From: a bacterium
Lineage (GTDB): Bacteria > Electryoneota > RPQS01
DNA length: 7,609 nucleotides
NCBI GenBank assembly: GCA_028711875.1
Contig: JAQTRJ010000090.1
Coordinates: 1 to 7,609, forward strand
Direction of reading: 5' to 3'
Translations under genes and position numbers: made by a program
Shown here: positions 5,500-7,609 of the stretch, one piece after another
Numbering within the stretch: the first letter of the stretch is position 1
Layout of the letters: every line of letters begins with the position of its first letter
The notes under the pieces: model-generated
The model's input: only the letters and a program-made list of their open reading frames with translations
Database searches by the model: none
What the model was told of the DNA's origin: nothing

Positions 5500-5994
5500 G
5501 TGACCGACCTCGGCCAAAATTTTCTTCGCGAAATCGCCCGCTTGCTCCGCGACGTTCACCTGCCGCGCATTCGCGAGGCGGTGGAACTGCTCTCGGATCA
5601 GGAACTCTGGGCGCGCGCGGGCGATGCAACGAACAGCGTCGGCAATCTGCTGCTGCATCTCGAAGGCAACGTCCGCCAGCATGTGATTTGCGGTGTGGGT
5701 GGGATTGCTGATTCGCGCAACCGTCCGCTCGAATTTGCCGCGCGCGGCGGCGTATCGAAAGAAATTTTGCTGAAAAAACTCGAGGAAACGGTTCGCGAAG
5801 CGGCGCAGATTCTCGAAGAGTTTGATCCGTCACTCTTGCTTGAGAAGCGCGTGATTCAAAACAACGACGTCGTGCTCATGGACGACATCTTGCACGTCCT
5901 CGAGCATTTCTCCTATCACGCGGGGCAGATTATCCTGGTCGCGAAAACTCTCAAGCAGCACGATTTCGGCTGGTACAAACACCTCGCCCCGTAG
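5500..5994 (+). CDS. DinB/DUF1572-like putative metal-binding protein
   Basis: Translation from GTG 5500 gives 164 residues, which starts right at the domain (MTDLGQNFLREIARLLRDVHLPRI). The protein is a four-helix bundle by pattern. The DinB-type metal triad is visible: H53 in NLLLHLEGNVRQH, then H136 and H140 in LEHFSYHAGQI. Conserved-looking NSVGNLLLHLEGNVRQ and HFSYHAGQI segments match the DUF1572 branch of the DinB superfamily. Members bind a divalent metal; some are thiol-dependent S-transferases, but the reaction of this protein cannot be stated. An open frame extends upstream to 5320 through the hairpin and the previous gene. It is rejected as a start because the G-rich site (5484-5491) is well placed for GTG 5500. 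The gene ends in CCG TAG, and the TAG belongs to the first REP. Confidence 0.8.
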   Translation: MTDLGQNFLREIARLLRDVHLPRIREAVELLSDQELWARAGDATNSVGNLLLHLEGNVRQHVICGVGGIADSRNRPLEFAARGGVSKEILLKKLEETVREAAQILEEFDPSLLLEKRVIQNNDVVLMDDILHVLEHFSYHAGQIILVAKTLKQHDFGWYKHLAP

Positions 5995-6012
5995 CGCCGC
6001 ATGGACATGCGC
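5991..6012 (+). repeat. REP copy 1
   Basis: GTAG, GCGC, then a CGCAT/ATGCG stem with a GGAC loop. The TAG at 5992-5994 is the stop codon of the DinB-like gene. Confidence 0.85.
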
Positions 6013-6030
6013 AATTAAGAGCAATGAATC

Positions 6031-6052
6031 GTAGCGCCGCATGGATATGCGC
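6031..6052 (+). repeat. REP copy 2
   Basis: Identical to copy 1 except for the loop (GGAT). It starts 40 bases after copy 1, and both are followed by AA. Confidence 0.85.
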
Positions 6053-6069
6053 AACAGAGGTCAGCAACC

Positions 6070-6091
6070 GTAGCGCCGCATGGATATGCGC
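6070..6091 (+). repeat. REP copy 3, containing the transposase start codon
   Basis: Identical to copy 2 and 39 bases after it. The ATG at 6080 and the in-frame ATG at 6086 both lie in the hairpin, around the loop. Confidence 0.85.
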
Positions 6092-6643
6092 TCTTATAAA
6101 ACTGTTCGACTGCCCCATTTCGACTACAACGAAACCGGTGCGTATTTCCTGACTACGGTAACGGCCAATCGTGAATGCCTGTTTGGACGAATCGAAGACG
6201 GCGCGATGATTGCCAACGCCTTTGGACAAATCGTTATTGAGGAGTGGTTGAGATCGGCGACCATTCGCAGCGAAATTCGATTGGATATGTTTACGTTGAT
6301 GCCCAATCATTTTCACGGAATTGTTTTTATTACGGATGATCTGAAGGCGCATATCCATGCGGCGCCACGGCAGGACTTCGGTGAAGCGCATATCCATGCG
6401 GCGCTACGCAGTTCGCGCAAACGAACGCCGCGCTCGATCAGCACGCTGATGGGAGGATTCAAGGGTGCCGTCACCGCACGCATCAACACTCTGCGCAACA
6501 CTCCAGCCGCTCCCGTCTGGCAGCCGAAATTTCACGATCACGTGATTCGCGACGAGCACGACCTTAACGATATTCGCGAGTACATACAGAATAATCCGCT
6601 GAAATGGGACCTCGACCGCGAAAACCCTGATTTCAAACCGTAG
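6080..6643 (+). CDS. REP-associated tyrosine transposase (RAYT, Y1_Tnp/IS200-like)
   Basis: A 187-residue single-strand DNA transposase of the Y1/HUH type. The N-terminal YNETGAYFLTTVTANREC (16-33) is the typical first strand. The metal-binding HUH motif is H77-F-H79 in LMPNHFHGIVFI. The probable nucleophile is Y168 in IREYIQNNPLKW. Other family signatures are LMGGFKGAVTARIN (123-136) and VWQPKFHDHVIRDE (146-159). RAYTs bind and cut GTAG-hairpin REP elements in single-stranded DNA. Two in-frame REPs at 6347-6407 add AHIHAAPR (90-97) and AHIHAALR (103-110) to the variable loop between HUH and the Tyr helix, so catalytic motifs are kept. No normal Shine-Dalgarno precedes ATG 6080; AGAGG at 6055 is too far away. 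Start and stop codons both lie in REPs. Likely active or only recently domesticated. Confidence 0.9.
   Translation: MDMRSYKTVRLPHFDYNETGAYFLTTVTANRECLFGRIEDGAMIANAFGQIVIEEWLRSATIRSEIRLDMFTLMPNHFHGIVFITDDLKAHIHAAPRQDFGEAHIHAALRSSRKRTPRSISTLMGGFKGAVTARINTLRNTPAAPVWQPKFHDHVIRDEHDLNDIREYIQNNPLKWDLDRENPDFKP
6347..6368 (-). repeat. REP copy 4, inside the transposase gene
   Basis: Reverse complement of the consensus with one change (GTGG instead of GTAG on the - strand). It encodes AHIHAAPR in the transposase frame. Confidence 0.85.
6386..6407 (-). repeat. REP copy 5, inside the transposase gene
   Basis: Exact reverse complement of copies 2, 3 and 7. It starts 39 bases (13 codons) after copy 4, the same period as the upstream array, and encodes AHIHAALR. 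Confidence 0.85.
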
Positions 6644-6661
6644 CGCCGCACAGCCGTGCGC
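6640..6661 (+). repeat. REP copy 6, with compensatory stem change
   Basis: Stem CGCAC/GTGCG with an AGCC loop in place of CGCAT/ATGCG. The T-A to C-G change is paired on both arms. Its TAG (6641-6643) is the transposase stop codon. Confidence 0.85.
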
Positions 6662-6669
6662 GATTTCCC

Positions 6670-6691
6670 GTAGCGCCGCATGGATATGCGC
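6670..6691 (+). repeat. REP copy 7, next to gyrA
   Basis: Identical to copy 2. It starts 30 bases after copy 6 and ends 40 bases before the gyrA ATG, so it forms part of the short gyrA upstream region. Confidence 0.85.
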
Positions 6692-6731
6692 GTTCGATTC
6701 AACGACAAACCGACGATCGAAATAACCACCC

Positions 6732-7609
6732 ATGTCCAAACACCCTGACGACTCCACTCTCGATCTTCCGCTGAACGGCAACGACAACGGCAACGGCGGC
6801 GTACGCGTCATGCCGGTCAACGTCGAAGACGAGATGAAAGAATCCTACATCAACTATTCCATGTCGGTCATCGTGTCGCGCGCGCTGCCCGACGTCCGCG
6901 ACGGATTGAAGCCCGTCCATCGCCGCGTGCTCTACGGCATGATGGAGCTCGGCGTCGGCGCGGGCCGGCCGTTCAAGAAGTGCGCGCGCATCGTCGGCGA
7001 CGTCATGGGAAAATATCATCCCCACGGCGATCAGGCGATCTACGACACGCTGGTGCGCATGGTGCAGGATTTCTCGCTGCGCTATCCGCTCGTCGAAGGC
7101 CAGGGTAACTTCGGCTCGGTGGACGGCGACGGCGCGGCGGCGATGCGCTACACTGAAGCGCGCATGAACCGCCTCTCCGAAGAGATGCTCGCCGACATTG
7201 ATAAGGACACCGTGGATTTCGTTCCCAACTACGACGAAACCCTGAAAGTCCCCAATGTCCTGCCGTCGAAGCTGCCGAATCTTTTGGTGAACGGCTCGGA
7301 CGGCATCGCCGTCGGCATGGCCACGCGCATTCCGCCGCACAACTTGCGCGAAGTGCTTGACGCGGCGATTGCCATGGTGGACAATCCGGCCGTCACCCTC
7401 GAAGAGCTGATGCGCCTCGTGATCGCGCCGGACTTTCCCACCGGCGGAATTATTTTCGGTCGGCAGGGCGTGTACGATGCCTATACCACCGGGCGCGGCC
7501 GCCTCGTCGTGCGTGCGAAAGCGAATATTGAAGAACCGGATCGCGCCGGCGCGCGCACTCGCATCGTGGTCACGGAAATTCCCTATCAGGTCAACAAGGC
7601 GCGCCTGAT
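6732..7609 (+). CDS. gyrA: DNA gyrase subunit A (N-terminal part, truncated by the window edge)
   Basis: The frame is open to the last base and gives 292 codons of the ATP-dependent type II topoisomerase breakage-reunion subunit, which works as A2B2 with GyrB to supercoil DNA. Family landmarks: [20 protein letters not shown] (27-46), [27 protein letters not shown], and [22 protein letters not shown], with catalytic Tyr140 (codon 7149-7151, equivalent to E. coli Tyr122). [22 protein letters not shown] follows. The first 26 residues are a low-complexity, N/G/D-rich extension. Position Q101 corresponds to E. coli Ser83 and D105 to Asp87. The ATG at 6732 has no clear ribosome site; the alternative ATG 6810 (M27) is no better. 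The C-terminal DNA-wrapping domain lies outside the window. GyrA is preferred over ParC from the overall match. Confidence 0.95.
   Translation, partial: MSKHPDDSTLDLPLNGNDNGNGGVRVMPVNVEDEMKESYINYSMSVIVSRALPDVRDGLKPVHRRVLYGMMELGVGAGRPFKKCARIVGDVMGKYHPHGDQAIYDTLVRMVQDFSLRYPLVEGQGNFGSVDGDGAAAMRYTEARMNRLSEEMLADIDKDTVDFVPNYDETLKVPNVLPSKLPNLLVNGSDGIAVGMATRIPPHNLREVLDAAIAMVDNPAVTLEELMRLVIAPDFPTGGIIFGRQGVYDAYTTGRGRLVVRAKANIEEPDRAGARTRIVVTEIPYQVNKARL

Larger units (their letters stand above)
5991..6691 (+). mobile_element. RAYT transposase with its REP array (REPtron-like unit)
   Basis: Seven near-identical 22-base REP copies surround and penetrate a Y1/HUH transposase gene. Order: three copies on + (5991, 6031, 6070), two on - inside the gene (6347, 6386), two on + (6640, 6670). 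Base composition of the transposase is intermediate (31 of 60 G+C in the line at 6121), which suggests a foreign origin. The unit is inserted between the DinB-like gene and gyrA without disrupting either. Confidence 0.75.

Noticed and set aside
5991..6092. CRISPR-like array (three regularly spaced repeats)
   Set aside because: Intervals are only 17-18 bases, copies also occur inverted inside a gene, each has a 5' GTAG and hairpin, and a RAYT gene is adjacent. This is a REP array.
6538..6820. - strand frames across the REPs and the gyrA start
   Set aside because: They are open by chance through the repeats (also giving HIHAALR-like peptides) and run against both well-supported + strand genes.
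1..7609. tRNA, rRNA or riboswitch genes
   Set aside because: No cloverleaf-like, ribosomal or known riboswitch motif was seen by eye on either strand. A covariance-model search was not possible.

Overview
The window is a stretch of chromosome from a high-GC bacterium, most probably a member of the FCB superphylum outside the classical Bacteroidetes (Zixibacteria, KSB1 or Calditrichota-like lineages are plausible; this is inference). The main pointers are a secreted protein ending in a type IX secretion (T9SS type A) sorting domain at 72-1937 and a bacterial gyrA of deep-branching character at the right edge. All supported genes lie on the + strand. Hand-counted host sequence (line 2101-2160) is 42/60 G+C, whereas lines 3361-3420 and 3901-3960 are each 21/60.

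Layout. (1) 1-2996: a possible gene tail, a T9SS-exported Asp-box/ASH-domain protein, and a GxSxG esterase. (2) 2993-3138: a cluster of short hairpin repeats of REP type (5' GTAG plus a GC-rich stem-loop). (3) 3154-4400: a broken host-like small ORF runs into a low-GC island of about 1.07 kb, flanked by a 9-base direct repeat. The island carries a two-TM small membrane protein and a superinfection-exclusion B (SieB)-like membrane protein, the most likely phage-defence cargo here. (4) 4409-5994: four small housekeeping or hypothetical genes: a DUF6614-like protein, a secreted coiled-coil protein overlapping it by ATGA, an unrecognised 104-residue protein, and a DinB/DUF1572-like protein preceded by a striking C-run/G-run hairpin. 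(5) 5991-6691: a REP-associated tyrosine transposase (RAYT, Y1/HUH family) with seven copies of its presumed 22-base REP. Three lie upstream, two are inside the coding region in opposite orientation and in frame, and two lie downstream. (6) 6732-7609: the N-terminal 292 codons of gyrA, cut by the window edge.

The most unusual feature is the intimacy of RAYT and REP. The transposase start codon lies in one REP and its stop codon in another. Its variable loop is built from two more REPs, and the start-codon REP is perfectly complementary over 24 bases to an internal copy. Two unrelated genes (esterase and DinB) also end in a TAG that is part of a REP-type GTAG. The second item of interest is the SieB-like island, which looks like a small acquired defence cassette without its own mobility gene.
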